Source of the DNA: Dictyobacter formicarum | GTDB taxonomy: Bacteria; Chloroflexota; Ktedonobacteria; Ktedonobacterales; Ktedonobacteraceae | Length of the DNA stretch: 64,000 bases | Assembly (NCBI RefSeq): GCF_016587435.1 | Contig: NZ_BNJJ01000014.1 | Span: 62,001-126,000, forward strand | Direction of reading: 5' to 3' | In this document: piece by piece, positions 36,808-46,445 of the stretch | Layout: each line of letters starts with the position of its first letter | How positions within the stretch are numbered: the stretch's first letter is position 1 | The notes under the pieces: model-generated | The model's input: the letters and a program-made list of their open reading frames with translations, nothing else | Database searches by the model: none | Told to the model about the DNA's origin: nothing | Translations under genes and position numbers: made by a program

Positions 36808-37422
36808 TTAGAGGCCACGAGCCTGCGCATAACGCTTGGCGACGACATCCCAGTTCACGACGTTCCACCAGGCGCTCAGATACTCAGGACGGCGGTTCTG
36901 ATATTTCAGGTAGTAGGCATGCTCCCACACATCGTTGCCGAGGACAGGATAATTGCCATCGAGTACCGGGTTATCCTGATTAGCGGTCGAGGTGATCGCC
37001 AGGTTGCCGCTCTTATCCAGTATGAGCCAGGCCCAGCCAGAACCAAAGCGCTTGGCACCCGCATCGTTGAAAGCTGTTTTGAAATCCTCGAAAGAACCAA
37101 ACTTGGCATTGATGGCCGTAGCCAGATCGCCAGTAGGCTCTTTGCTGCCACCAGGAATCATCAGCTCCCAGAACATGGTGTGGTTCATGTGGCCACCGCC
37201 ATTGTTACGGACAGCGGTCTGTTTTGCCTCGGGAACCTCATTGAGGCGACGAAGCACTTCCTCAACAGGCAGGTTCGCGAATGGATGACCCTCAAGAGCT
37301 GCATTCAAATTATTCACGTAGGTGGCATGGTGCTTATCATGATGCAGTTGCATGGTTTGAGTGTCGATATACGGCTCTAACGCAGCGTAGTCATACGGCA
37401 GTTTAGGAAGCTCAAAAGCCAT
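36808..37422 (-). CDS. sodA: Superoxide dismutase (Mn/Fe)
   Basis: 204 residues, cytoplasmic. ATG 37422 follows AAGGAGAG. Metal ligands are all in place: His in [11 protein letters not shown], His in [13 protein letters not shown], and Asp/His in [20 protein letters not shown] is conserved. The Mn/Fe preference cannot be decided with certainty; Gly-Gly-His before the second ligand and Gln/His distribution favour Mn or cambialistic use. Monocistronic with its own terminator. Confidence 0.95.
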   Translation of the reverse strand: MAFELPKLPYDYAALEPYIDTQTMQLHHDKHHATYVNNLNAALEGHPFANLPVEEVLRRLNEVPEAKQTAVRNNGGGHMNHTMFWELMIPGGSKEPTGDLATAINAKFGSFEDFKTAFNDAGAKRFGSGWAWLILDKSGNLAITSTANQDNPVLDGNYPVLGNDVWEHAYYLKYQNRRPEYLSAWWNVVNWDVVAKRYAQARGL

Positions 37423-37589
37423 AAAACGTCTCTCCTTACTCAACTCAAATATAATTAGGAGGGGATTTCCCTCCTAATGTGACATTGCGGGCCCCTGTCT
37501 GCTCTTCTGGTAATATTACTTCGAGCAGTCTAGAGAGGATATAGTCCATATGTTTAGTTGTATGCGATAGAGTATCCTATTGTCAAGCT

Positions 37590-37623
37590 GAAGCGCGCTT
37601 TTTTGTGCTCGAAAGCGCGCTTC
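37590..37623. repeat. GAAGCGCGCTTT hairpin
   Basis: Twelve-base perfect arms with a ten-base loop in the gap of about 450 bases between sod and the response regulator. A T-run follows the left arm. It is possibly a terminator or repeat; nothing else was recognised in the gap apart from the operator-like repeat at 37803. Confidence 0.5.
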
Positions 37624-37802
37624 AATCATTCGTTTGGCTCTATCGTATGCGTCTGTCTATATAATTATACGTGCTAACCTAAATAAACAGTTACATACAT
37701 GCGTCCAATAACACATAGAAAAGACATAAATGCCCTGACGCTCATATGTAGCGAAGGAAATGAAACTATCTTTCTCAGGCAAAACGTGGTATAGTCTAAA
37801 TA

Positions 37803-37826
37803 CAATTTCGGTAATGAACGAAATTG
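37803..37826. promoter_or_regulatory. Operator-like inverted repeat before response regulator
   Basis: CAATTTCG-GTAATGAA-CGAAATTG, eight-base perfect arms, about 50 bases before the start. A TATAGT hexamer lies just upstream. Regulator unknown. Confidence 0.4.
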
Positions 37827-37873
37827 ATGTGACTTGTTGAATGAATACCTGTACGATTGTATGGAGCAGTGTA

Positions 37874-38287
37874 ATGGCTCATGATCCAGTGCCAATTAAT
37901 CAGCATCGGACGAGCGCCTTATCTCCTTCGCACGTAAAAACTATCCTGTTAGTTGAGGATGATATAAACATCGGTGAAGTGTTACAACAAGCTATAACGC
38001 AAGAAACGTCTTTTGTAGCTATACTTGTTTCAGATGGATTTCAGGCGCTCCAGATGGTCAAGGAGATCCGGCCAAATTTATTTATTTTAGATTATCAATT
38101 GCCGCGCATGAGCGGCATCGAGTTGTACGATCAATTGCATTCCATAGAAGAGCTTGCGCATGTTCCGGCTTTGATGTTGAGCGCCCATTTACCACGTCAT
38201 GAAATCAATAAGCGCCATATCCAGGGCATGGGCAAGCCTATCGATTTAGATGACTTTCTGCAAACCATCGAAAATCTTATTGTTTAA
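37874..38287 (+). CDS. Single-domain response regulator
   Basis: About 137 residues. ATG 37874 has GGAG seven bases upstream; an ATG at 37841 is possible. After a polar leader of about 20 residues the receiver has LVEDD, the acceptor Asp in FILDYQLPRMSG, a Ser in place of Thr (MLSAH) and Lys in MGKPIDLDDF. No output domain. It is an orphan and converges on the ArsR gene. Confidence 0.87.
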   Translation: MAHDPVPINQHRTSALSPSHVKTILLVEDDINIGEVLQQAITQETSFVAILVSDGFQALQMVKEIRPNLFILDYQLPRMSGIELYDQLHSIEELAHVPALMLSAHLPRHEINKRHIQGMGKPIDLDDFLQTIENLIV

Positions 38288-38321
38288 AGGTAGATTTAGT
38301 TGTGACTGGAAAAGACGGTGA

Positions 38322-38708
38322 CTACATTTCTTTTTTCAACGCGTAATTATTATCCAGTGCTTCGGTCAGTTTGTGAAACGATGCAACCAGTTCAACATTA
38401 CACAACTGATAGTAGACCACATTACCTTCGCGACGCCAAGAAACCAGCCCGATTGTCGCCAATTGGCGCAAGTGCTCGGATGTAGTCGCCGCTGACAGCC
38501 CGATGGCTTTAGCAATCTCCCCTGAACGCATCTCTGGCATTGGAGAGTTTTCCCCCGGCTCCGTAAAAGACAGCAATTCCAGAATATAGCGTCGGCTTGG
38601 ATCGCAGACGACGGATAAAAACGTATCGACATATTTATCTACCTCTGCCGGTCGGCGAGGTGCTTTGTTTTTCTCTTTTTGATTGGTGGTGGAAGACGAT
38701 TCTGACAT
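38322..38708 (-). CDS. ArsR-family transcriptional regulator
   Basis: 128 residues. Winged HTH with SRRYILELLSF, GEIAKAIGLSAATTSEHLRQLATIGLVSWRREGNVVYY, typical ArsR. A charged N-terminal tail of about 25 residues (Ser/Lys/Glu/Pro) precedes it. No cysteine metal-binding motif of the ArsR3N or alpha5 type is seen, so it may sense something other than metals or act through protein contact. Confidence 0.9.
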   Translation of the reverse strand: MSESSSTTNQKEKNKAPRRPAEVDKYVDTFLSVVCDPSRRYILELLSFTEPGENSPMPEMRSGEIAKAIGLSAATTSEHLRQLATIGLVSWRREGNVVYYQLCNVELVASFHKLTEALDNNYALKKEM

Positions 38709-38851
38709 AATCTCTCCTTTTCCTCAGCGATAATGAGTAAATAGCATTAGTAATTGTAGACCATAAACTCATCTGTTGAAAACGGCTAGCTGTTTATGGT
38801 ATTGCTATGCCGTTCGTAGGCAGGTGGTACAGGCTCCCGCGGTTTATGTTA

Positions 38852-38962
38852 TTATCTTGCCGCAGAGGTACCATTGATAGCGGCAAGAAGCGCACAAAGA
38901 TCAGAGTCTGTGTTATAATGCCGCCAAACCATTTGTTCTAATCGTTGTTTTTTGGGGATCAT
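38852..38962 (-). CDS. Possible 36-residue small protein
   Basis: From ATG 38962 (MIPKKQRLEQMVWRHY...) with AAAGG about seven bases upstream. Basic start, no recognisable domain. It lies in a gap of about 390 bases without other genes. Low confidence; it may be a chance frame. Confidence 0.2.
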   Translation of the reverse strand: MIPKKQRLEQMVWRHYNTDSDLCALLAAINGTSAAR

Positions 38963-39100
38963 TGTGGACCTTTCTGTCCTTTCCTGTCGGCTTGCTTCAC
39001 AATATGTAGTTGTTGTCGGTTGTATACAGCACGATGTTGTGTGCAGGGATATGTGCATTGGATGCAATTTGCTTTTTTTATAACATCCCCGAGAGGTTGA

Positions 39101-39805
39101 ATGATGAAAATCGGGAAAATAGTTAAATCAGATTCTCATATTAACTATGTCTGTCAAATTTTTGGTCCCCGCGAGGCTGATATCCAACCAGGCCCGGCGG
39201 ACTATGCCTTTGGCCGTTTTGTGCGTATAGCTGTGCGCTCAGAGCGTTCAGATGATCCGGATGCGTTACTAGATGAAGTGCTAGGCCACAGCCGAGAACC
39301 GATTACTTACGCGGTTGGCGTCATTTACGATACGATTTTGCAAAATCCCGCTTTCGGTGCCCTGGGGCCTCGCCTCTCGAATGAGACGCAGGTAGAACTA
39401 TTTTCGCCTGATTATATTTCCGAGAAGGCCGTGCTCACTTATATTATGATTTTGGGCATGATGGAAGAGCGTGCGATTGCTGGCGAAGAGCCAGAGGTGT
39501 TGTCTGTTATGCATGGTGTACCTTTGCTCTCCCTTGAACTGGATAGCGAGATCGAGACCATGACCGATGCAGAGGTACGCACCTTCCATTACTTTGCTGA
39601 CCCTGCCGGTGGGCCCGATAGCCAATCTTCATATCTGCATATGGGCTATGTGCCACATATCATTGCTCAGCGCAGTAGCTTGCTCCCGATGGTGACATTG
39701 CGGATTATTGATCAATTAGAGCGTTTATTTCCGCAGAATCTCGCGCTACTCTCCATTGTAAAACGGAATTTTGCCTGGCGCCTAAAAGTGGAAACAACCG
39801 GGTAG
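39101..39805 (+). CDS. HAS-barrel-like partner of HerA ATPase
   Basis: 234 residues, GAGAGG four bases before the ATG. The first 90 residues (KIGKIVKSDSHINYVCQIFG...YAFGRFVRIAV...YAVGVIYDTI) have the strand pattern of the HAS barrel, the N-terminal domain of HerA and F-type ATPase subunits. The rest is alpha/beta and not recognised; NurA nuclease motifs are not evident. The gene lies 15 bases before the HerA-like ATPase, so the two products likely form a complex. Confidence 0.7.
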   Translation: MMKIGKIVKSDSHINYVCQIFGPREADIQPGPADYAFGRFVRIAVRSERSDDPDALLDEVLGHSREPITYAVGVIYDTILQNPAFGALGPRLSNETQVELFSPDYISEKAVLTYIMILGMMEERAIAGEEPEVLSVMHGVPLLSLELDSEIETMTDAEVRTFHYFADPAGGPDSQSSYLHMGYVPHIIAQRSSLLPMVTLRIIDQLERLFPQNLALLSIVKRNFAWRLKVETTG

Positions 39806-39820
39806 CGGAGGTGCCCAACT

Positions 39821-41563
39821 ATGCTTGAACCATCACGAACGGATTCTCCTACCCATCCTGCGTATCGCCGACCGGTCGGTATTACCAAGGGGCCGGGTGA
39901 GGAGACGCATGAATATACTTTTGTCTCGCGCGACGATGACCAGGTTCTGAAAAACGGTGAGTATGTCTATTATGAGTTGCTCGATCCTGAGGCTGTCGCT
40001 TTGAATGGTGGCACTGGTGAGGTGCCTGTGCGCCGCGTGCTCGGACGTATAATTAAGCGTGTACCATTGCAATTATATCCGGATACCTTTCTGGGCGAGC
40101 CAGAGATTCCACCTGCTCAGGTGGCGGCGATGGTTGGCTATAACTCGCGCACTAATGAACTGTTTGAGTTGCATGTAGCCATTATGGGATATTATGATGC
40201 CGCCACTGGCTCATTCATCAATCCCTGGATTCCTCCGCAATCGGGCAAGCAGATATACCTGGCCGATGATGTCATGCTGGCTGAGATCCTGAGTCGTAAA
40301 AGAGATCTTGATCCGGGCTCGGCCACCATTGGTTCGCTGTTGACGCGCGCTCCCAATGCTGTGCCGATCGTACTTTCGGTTAAGGATCTGGTGAGCACTC
40401 ACCTGGCAATTATAGCCAGCACAGGTGCCGGTAAGAGCTACCTGGCCAGTGTGGTCATTGAGGAACTGATGAAGGCCCAGAATAAGGCCTGCGTCTTAAT
40501 TGTTGATCCCCATGGCGAATATGGAACCCTGGACCAGATTACCAATTATGCGCAATTTTCTGCGGAGGGCGATGGTACCGGTCGCGGCTATCGGGCCCAG
40601 GTACAGGTCTATAAACCTGAACAGGTCAAGGTGCGCATCTCAACCTTGAATATTGGTGATATGCGTCAGTTGCTACCAGAGATGACCGAGAAGCAGCAGT
40701 ATCTGCTAAGCAGGGCCTTGCGTAAGGTGCATGAAACCAGGCGTAACCATCCCTGGGGCGTGGCGGACCTCAAACAGGCCATCAAGGCGGTCTCGCGCCA
40801 GAAGAATGACGAGGATAGCGAGGGAGCCGACGACTCCAGTACTGTGCATGCGCTTACGTGGCGTGTCGAGCAGCGTTTTGAGCATAGCTTTACCTTTGAT
40901 GATACTCAGCACCTGGACTTGCCAGAAATCTTTCGCCCGGGACAGTGTACGGTCTTGCAGCTCAATGAGATCGATGAACGCGATCAGCAGGTAATTGTGG
41001 CCACGCTTTTGCGCCGCCTCAATCAAGCGCGCATGGATACCGAGCGCGGCAAGGTCCATTCTGGCGAATCGTATCTGCCTTACCCTGTGTTTGTCCTATT
41101 GGAAGAGGCACATCACTTCGCGCCAGGCGGAACAGAAGTCGTCTCGACCGGTATTCTCAAGCAGGTGCTGGCCGAGGGCCGTAAGTTTGGTATCGGCGTT
41201 GGCTTGATCAGTCAGCGGCCAGGTAAACTGGATGCCGACGTGCTCAGCCAGTGTCAGACGCAGTGTATTATGCGTATCGTCAACGAGATCGACCAGAAGA
41301 GCGTCGCAGCCGCAATCGAAGGCGTTGGACGCGATCTGCTGGGTAATTTGCCCGCTCTCTCGAAGGGCCAGGTGATCGTTGCTGGCGCCGCCGTAAACAC
41401 GCCTGTCATTTGTCGTGTACGTACGCGCTATACTCAGCACGGCGGTGAAAGTAAGGATGCGCCAGATCTATGGCAGCAATACTTTAACAAAGATACGCCG
41501 GAGAGTCGCCGCCGCTCAGATGCGCCACTGAACGGCAATAAAGGCTTTAATTTGATGAGATAA
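39821..41563 (+). CDS. HerA-type hexameric DNA translocase/ATPase
   Basis: 580 residues, FtsK-HerA superfamily. Its own HAS barrel occupies about residues 25-120, followed by the ATPase core with Walker A ASTGAGKSYL (about 199-208), DPHGEYG, and Walker B VFVLLEEAHHF (about 423-433), then a sensor/arginine region (GVGLISQRPGKLDADVLSQCQTQ). In archaea HerA works with NurA in end resection; in bacteria it often pairs with SIR2, DUF4297 or NurA-like partners in defence. None of these is evident here. Confidence 0.87.
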   Translation: MLEPSRTDSPTHPAYRRPVGITKGPGEETHEYTFVSRDDDQVLKNGEYVYYELLDPEAVALNGGTGEVPVRRVLGRIIKRVPLQLYPDTFLGEPEIPPAQVAAMVGYNSRTNELFELHVAIMGYYDAATGSFINPWIPPQSGKQIYLADDVMLAEILSRKRDLDPGSATIGSLLTRAPNAVPIVLSVKDLVSTHLAIIASTGAGKSYLASVVIEELMKAQNKACVLIVDPHGEYGTLDQITNYAQFSAEGDGTGRGYRAQVQVYKPEQVKVRISTLNIGDMRQLLPEMTEKQQYLLSRALRKVHETRRNHPWGVADLKQAIKAVSRQKNDEDSEGADDSSTVHALTWRVEQRFEHSFTFDDTQHLDLPEIFRPGQCTVLQLNEIDERDQQVIVATLLRRLNQARMDTERGKVHSGESYLPYPVFVLLEEAHHFAPGGTEVVSTGILKQVLAEGRKFGIGVGLISQRPGKLDADVLSQCQTQCIMRIVNEIDQKSVAAAIEGVGRDLLGNLPALSKGQVIVAGAAVNTPVICRVRTRYTQHGGESKDAPDLWQQYFNKDTPESRRRSDAPLNGNKGFNLMR

Positions 41564-41572
41564 GAGTAAAGG

Positions 41573-41941
41573 ATGAAAAAGTACCCCTATCGAACAATAG
41601 TCGCTATGATCGCCCCACTGGCCTGGGGCGGTCTATTATTGTTTACATATCTAGTGGTGCCTTCTTCATTGTTCGCCATTTTAATGTTCTTCGGGCTATT
41701 ATCTCTCGCGCTCATGTGCAGTTTTTTCCCATTGACCCATTTTCTGGGTCAACGCCTGCTTTTTACGCGCCGTTACCGGGCTACCAACCGCCAGGCCCTG
41801 CGACAGGCCGGACTACTCACCATTATTATCCTCGCCAATCTCGCCCTGCGTGCCCTCCACAGCTGGAATATTCTTACCGCCTTCATCATCATCATTGCTG
41901 CTGTGATTGTCGAAATTCTCTCTCTTGCTCGCAAAATATAA
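41573..41941 (+). CDS. Small membrane protein, last gene of the HerA operon
   Basis: 122 residues with about four hydrophobic helices and short basic loops. Starts nine bases after the HerA stop. No recognised family; function unknown. Confidence 0.65.
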   Translation: MKKYPYRTIVAMIAPLAWGGLLLFTYLVVPSSLFAILMFFGLLSLALMCSFFPLTHFLGQRLLFTRRYRATNRQALRQAGLLTIIILANLALRALHSWNILTAFIIIIAAVIVEILSLARKI

Positions 41942-42094
41942 TCTATCGCTCCTCAATAATCCTCTCTCCCATCTTACGCCGATGAAAACTGCATTTGCCC
42001 TAGTTGGAAACTTAGTAGAAAGTACTAACTTTCATCACCGTAAGCTTGATAGCCCCTTTAGCTATGTTATTATCACATCTAGCAGTGTGTCATT

Positions 42095-42159
42095 TTTAAC
42101 TATTGTGATTCAATGATAGTTAAAATAACTATGCTAGTTTCAATATATGTCATTGAAAC
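42095..42159. promoter_or_regulatory. Two inverted repeats upstream of the secreted protein gene
   Basis: TTTTAACTAT/ATAGTTAAAA (42095-42104 and 42117-42126, perfect ten-base arms) and GTTTCAAT/ATTGAAAC (42137-42144 and 42152-42159). The 350-base gap holds no gene; these look like operators or promoter elements. Confidence 0.4.
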
Positions 42160-42288
42160 TGCCAGTATAAACTAGAGCCATGCGTAACAATCTGCAACCG
42201 GATGGCAGTTTCACGCAGCTCTATCTTCTATCGCACGGATGCGTGCCCAAATACCCAGGAAATCCTGGATAGAAGAGAGTTAAAGTGT

Positions 42289-43731
42289 ATGCATATGAGT
42301 AATAAGTCACCTGAAAGCCACCTTTATCGAAAAGGCGTACTACCAAACCAGAGGAGGCGTGAACGCCACATCTCACCTTTTGTGCTGATAAGTTCACTGC
42401 TCACCCTGGCTATTATTGCCGGAGCTGGAGCTCTGCTCCTGCTTAGTCCGTCGCTCTCATCCCACGCGAAAGATGACGCTGCGGTCAATGGGGATTGCTC
42501 TTTGATCGTGCCGCCCCAGCCCTTAACGGCCCAGGGTCTGGCTACTCCCTATCAACTGGTGGCAACCGATCGCGACAAAGGAGCATGCCACGAGAATAAT
42601 CTCAAGCAAGCCGCTTTTGTGCAGGGAGCTATTTTTAATCCGCAGACCAACCAGATCTCTATTTACAATCCCCTGGTTGTTGATCGGGGAGACAAGCCAG
42701 CCGTTGCTCCTGTGGTGCCTACTTTGCCACAGGGCGCTATCGTTGGCCTCTGGTTTGGGTTTAATGGCAATAATTTGACCTTGCGTGGGGGCACGCAGAA
42801 TCTGCAGGCCAGTAATTGTGTCAATGGCCTGGCGAATTCGATCTTTGGTCAGTTTGCCTATTGTAATGCATCGGCATTTTTCAATGCAGCCAATCAGGCA
42901 ATCACTGCTGGTAAATTGACCGTACCTGCTCTGGGTATGGCCAATGACGGCATGCCCTGTCCTACGGTACGGGACTTTAGTTTGATTGATATGGACCAGA
43001 GCGACAATGTCACGACCGAATACTTGATTGATCCAGCCACCCGGCGCATGGCTCAGCATACTGATGCTGCTTCGGGCCAGCTGCCACAGGGCATTTTGCA
43101 GACCAATGGTAGCGATAACCGCCTGCTCGCGCTTGGTTTGGATAGCGCGTTGGGATGTCAATCGTGGTCGGCACCAGACCTTGCCAATCCCGGTCATAAT
43201 GTGACGGCTTTGCCTCTCAATGAGTTGCAGGCAGCGGCCCACCAGGCAGCACCCGTAGCACTGGTTCCCAGTGGTGATCCAATGGTTAAGGTTGGAAATA
43301 ATACGAGCCTGGCCAAAGTAAATCTGTATCGTGCAGGTGTCAATCAGCCTCTGGCCCAGAGCCTGGCTGACGCAAATACAGCACAGTACTGTCAGAACTT
43401 CCTGGCCAAAGCTCCGTCGCGTATTTTTGCCGATCAATCTATGACCAGTCTGAAGCCCTCTGCCGATCCTATGCTAGCCAATAACCTCTTTACCTTCCTG
43501 GCTCAGCGCTTCAACGGTAGCTGGGGAGCCAAGGGCCTGAATTGTCGGGGCCTGCTTGGTCTGAAGAGTCCGATCAAGCTGAGTATGCAGGACAAAATTA
43601 CCGTCAACGCTACTCTGGTTGGCACACAGGTTGTGAACGGTAATCAGGGTAAGAAGCAGCCAGTGAAGAAGCAAGATACTGGCAACCAGCAGAGCACCCA
43701 GACCCAGCCAGTTCCGGAGATTATAAAATAA
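42289..43731 (+). CDS. Secreted membrane-anchored protein of unknown function
   Basis: About 480 residues; ATG 42289 (MHMSNKS) with GAGAG upstream. A basic N-terminal cytoplasmic segment (NQRRRERH) and one hydrophobic helix (about residues 35-55) precede a large extracellular domain with eight widely spaced cysteines (GDCSL, GACHE, SNCV, YCNAS, PCPT, GCQSW, YCQNF, NCRGL), possibly four disulfides. It ends in a Gln/Lys-rich low-complexity tail. No family recognised. Confidence 0.7.
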   Translation: MHMSNKSPESHLYRKGVLPNQRRRERHISPFVLISSLLTLAIIAGAGALLLLSPSLSSHAKDDAAVNGDCSLIVPPQPLTAQGLATPYQLVATDRDKGACHENNLKQAAFVQGAIFNPQTNQISIYNPLVVDRGDKPAVAPVVPTLPQGAIVGLWFGFNGNNLTLRGGTQNLQASNCVNGLANSIFGQFAYCNASAFFNAANQAITAGKLTVPALGMANDGMPCPTVRDFSLIDMDQSDNVTTEYLIDPATRRMAQHTDAASGQLPQGILQTNGSDNRLLALGLDSALGCQSWSAPDLANPGHNVTALPLNELQAAAHQAAPVALVPSGDPMVKVGNNTSLAKVNLYRAGVNQPLAQSLADANTAQYCQNFLAKAPSRIFADQSMTSLKPSADPMLANNLFTFLAQRFNGSWGAKGLNCRGLLGLKSPIKLSMQDKITVNATLVGTQVVNGNQGKKQPVKKQDTGNQQSTQTQPVPEIIK

Positions 43732-43770
43732 AGTAGGTGCGCCCCTTGTGGGCGCTTCTACTCTTCAAAA
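43731..43770. repeat. GTAGGTGCGCCCC REP-like unit
   Basis: AAGTAGGTGCGCCCCTTGTG with the complementary GGGCGCTTCTAC. Same family as 7395-7458 in inverse orientation. Confidence 0.55.
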
Positions 43771-43803
43771 TCGAAAAATAAGCAATAATAACATTATGTA
43801 TGC

Positions 43804-43852
43804 ATCGATCAAAACCGCTCCCAAAAAGCGACTGGGAGCGGTTTTGATCGAT
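43804..43852. terminator. Bidirectional terminator
   Basis: Perfect 20-base arms (ATCGATCAAAACCGCTCCCA and complement) around a nine-base loop, between the secreted-protein gene and the convergent ABC permease. Confidence 0.8.
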
Positions 43853-43914
43853 AAGCAGGAGGGGCGTACCTGTTTGCAGGAGCTGCTCTAATTTATTTTC
43901 TGCAAGTAGAGAGG

Positions 43915-44832
43915 TTATTCTTTGATATCGCGCATCACTGTCAGTGCGATCGAGGCTACGAGGAAGATCAGACCGTATACCAATGCGACCCACAGGGTGT
44001 GCGCACCATCAACCTGGACCAGCGGGGTGATGCCAACTGGATAGATATGCAGTTTGGCAGGTAATACCTGGCTGGCCATAGCATTCAGGTTAGGCCCCAG
44101 GAAGTAGGCGGTCACATTTTTCCAGAAGTCATTTTTGGTGATCAGATAGCCCAGGCGGAAAAACTGGGCGCCAATATTGTCGACTGGAAACCAGGCCAGT
44201 CCGGCGCTTAAACCGATCGTCAGGGAGCGACCGAGCACACTGAACACGGTGCCCAGCAGGATAGTTACCACGGTACTGACCAGCACTGTCAGAAGGTAGA
44301 GTCCGGTATCTGACCAGAACTGTGAGGTAAGCGTTTTTAAAGCATCCAGGTTACCTACTTTGACCAGCAATAGGATAAAGATCAGAGCGGCTGTCAGCAG
44401 TATACAGCCAATGAGGACGAGCAAGGCCACAATCAAAAGGCTGGTTACTTTGGCTGCCAGCAGTGTTAGCTTCCCCACGCCACGTGCCACCAGCACACGA
44501 ATGGTACCCATTTGATATTCCAGACCTATCACATAAGCAGTCAAAACCAGGATGTAGAGGCCGGTGAAGATCTGGACAAAGGCCAGCCCATTTTCCATCT
44601 CTTTATACATAAAGCCAAGTTGATCCATCGCAATAGTTTGTTTTAGTTCACTATCGATGAGTCGCACTAGTGTGCCCGCGCAGATAAACAGGATCACTAG
44701 AAGCAGAGGAATCCAGGTTGACCAGCGGCGCGACATTTTTAATAATTCGCCACGAATAATCCCGAAAAAGCTAGGGGTTGAGGCTCGGAGCCGCGCCCGT
44801 TCCGCCTCGCTCATTACAATTGCTGTACTCAC
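43915..44832 (-). CDS. ABC-2-type transporter permease
   Basis: 305 residues. A polar cytoplasmic N-terminus is followed by about six helices in the ABC-2 arrangement (large first extracellular loop, helix pairs IVALLVLIGCILL and LLTVLVSTVVTILLG). Its start overlaps the ATPase gene's stop by four bases. Substrate unknown; bacitracin/lantibiotic-export-like systems look alike. Confidence 0.87.
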   Translation of the reverse strand: MSTAIVMSEAERARLRASTPSFFGIIRGELLKMSRRWSTWIPLLLVILFICAGTLVRLIDSELKQTIAMDQLGFMYKEMENGLAFVQIFTGLYILVLTAYVIGLEYQMGTIRVLVARGVGKLTLLAAKVTSLLIVALLVLIGCILLTAALIFILLLVKVGNLDALKTLTSQFWSDTGLYLLTVLVSTVVTILLGTVFSVLGRSLTIGLSAGLAWFPVDNIGAQFFRLGYLITKNDFWKNVTAYFLGPNLNAMASQVLPAKLHIYPVGITPLVQVDGAHTLWVALVYGLIFLVASIALTVMRDIKE

Positions 44833-45833
44833 TGTATCTCTCCTGAGCTACTATTTGTCAATTCAAGGAAAATCTTTTCCAGGTCTTTGGTCGCGGGTGT
44901 CAGCGTGTCTGGTACAAATCCAGCCTGGACCAGGAAAAGGTTCAGGTTGCGGCCTTGTCCTCCGGGTGCCGTCGTCACCAGGGCGCCATCTGGATTAATA
45001 TAGGCCCCTTTACCCCAGGACTCTTTTTGCACCAGCTGCAGGGCTCCTGGCGCGTTTTCCAGGCGTACACTAAACTCGCCGTCGCCCCGGACCAGATTTT
45101 CAATGGTCGTCTCCCTTACCAGGGAGCCCAACGAGATAATCGCGACGCGTGTGCAGATCTGCTGCACCTCGGTAAGCAGGTGGCTGGAAATAAGCACGCT
45201 CTTGCCCTCAGCCGCGAGACGATGCATCAAATCGCGCATCTCCACGATGCCAGCCGGATCGAGTCCATTGGCTGGCTCATCCAGAATGACCAGGTCGGGG
45301 TCCTGCAGCAGGGCAATGGCGATACCCAATCGCTGCTTCATACCCAGTGAATAGGTACGGACGCGATCTTTCTGACGGTTAGTGAGTCCGACCAGCTCAA
45401 GCACTTCATCGATACGCTTATTGGAAACGCCACCCAGAACGGAACCGACGGCCCGTAGATTGTCACGTCCAGACATATAAAGGTAGAGGGCAGGGGTCTC
45501 GATCAGCGCGCCAACGCGGGGAAGAACCCGGGAACGGTGGTGCGCAAGCTCTTTACCTAAGATTTCAATACTTCCAGCCGTCGGCGTAATCAATCCCAAC
45601 ACCATACGGATGGTAGTCGTTTTACCTGCGCCATTAGGGCCCAGGAAGCCAAAGATATCACCTTTATGAATTTCCAGACTGAGGTTATTGACAGCCATAC
45701 GCTGCTTATATTGTTTACTCAGGTTATTGATGCGCAACACCACTTCATCTGAGCGCGACATGCCAGCGCGAGAGCGCTGCATCTCGGCTATCAGGGGAGG
45801 TCCATATGCCATATGTTTGACCGTTCCTTTCAT
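44829..45833 (-). CDS. ABC transporter ATP-binding protein
   Basis: 334 residues (ATG 45833, or ATG 45812 at MAYGPP). Walker A GPNGAGKTT, signature YSLGMKQRLGIA, Walker B DLVILDEPANGLDP and the H-switch SSHLLTEV are intact. A C-terminal extension of about 90 residues follows the nucleotide-binding domain, as in DrrA/BcrA-type exporters. Forms a two-gene exporter with the overlapping permease gene. Confidence 0.92.
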   Translation of the reverse strand: MKGTVKHMAYGPPLIAEMQRSRAGMSRSDEVVLRINNLSKQYKQRMAVNNLSLEIHKGDIFGFLGPNGAGKTTTIRMVLGLITPTAGSIEILGKELAHHRSRVLPRVGALIETPALYLYMSGRDNLRAVGSVLGGVSNKRIDEVLELVGLTNRQKDRVRTYSLGMKQRLGIAIALLQDPDLVILDEPANGLDPAGIVEMRDLMHRLAAEGKSVLISSHLLTEVQQICTRVAIISLGSLVRETTIENLVRGDGEFSVRLENAPGALQLVQKESWGKGAYINPDGALVTTAPGGQGRNLNLFLVQAGFVPDTLTPATKDLEKIFLELTNSSSGEIQ

Positions 45834-46025
45834 TTACCTGCAATTTTAATTTTTATTGATAAGTATGTATTCATTAGAAAAAAGTGTGATGTAAAGAGAA
45901 ATGAGATATGCTGATGCCGTACACAACACTTATAAGGTGGATTATACGCCTTTATTGTCTCGAAGATGTTATGTAATTGTCGCAAATTTGTCGCAATTAT
46001 AGAAGCAAATACCGTAGGTATAGCC

Positions 46026-46074
46026 AAAAAGAAAGCTCTCCAGTTGTCATTGACAACTGGAGAGCTTTCTTTTT
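46026..46074 (-). terminator. Terminator after rpmA
   Basis: Perfect 24-base arms (GAAAGCTCTCCAGTTGTCA core) with a one-base centre, A/T-runs at both ends. It can also serve the divergent side. Confidence 0.85.
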
Positions 46075-46092
46075 CTTCTGTGGTAGGAAAAT

Positions 46093-46410
46093 CTACTCGG
46101 CGACTACAACTGCTTCCTGGGCTGTCAGCAGTTCAGCGAGTGATGGGCGATCAGGAAACTCGCTCACAATGCTGACCTCGCGACGCTCGCGGCTAGCATG
46201 GCCGAATTTCACATAGCCGTGGGTGAGTGCGTACAGAGTGTGGTCGCGACCCACTCCAACATTGACGCCCGGGCGAATCTTTGTGCCGCGCTGACGAACA
46301 ATGATGCTACCAGCGGTGACTAATTGACCATCGAAGCGCTTGACGCCAAGCATTTTAGGATTGCTATCTCGACCATTGCGAGAGCTACCCATACCTTTTT
46401 TATGTGCCAT
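46093..46410 (-). CDS. rpmA: 50S ribosomal protein bL27
   Basis: 105 residues. Starts [17 protein letters not shown] with no long N-terminal leader. [25 protein letters not shown] and GRDHTLYAL are family signatures. GGAGGAATAATTC lies before the ATG. 35 bases after rplU in the same direction. Confidence 0.97.
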   Translation of the reverse strand: MAHKKGMGSSRNGRDSNPKMLGVKRFDGQLVTAGSIIVRQRGTKIRPGVNVGVGRDHTLYALTHGYVKFGHASRERREVSIVSEFPDRPSLAELLTAQEAVVVAE

Positions 46411-46445
46411 GAATTATTCCTCCGTTAATACGCCTCAGGGCCTGA

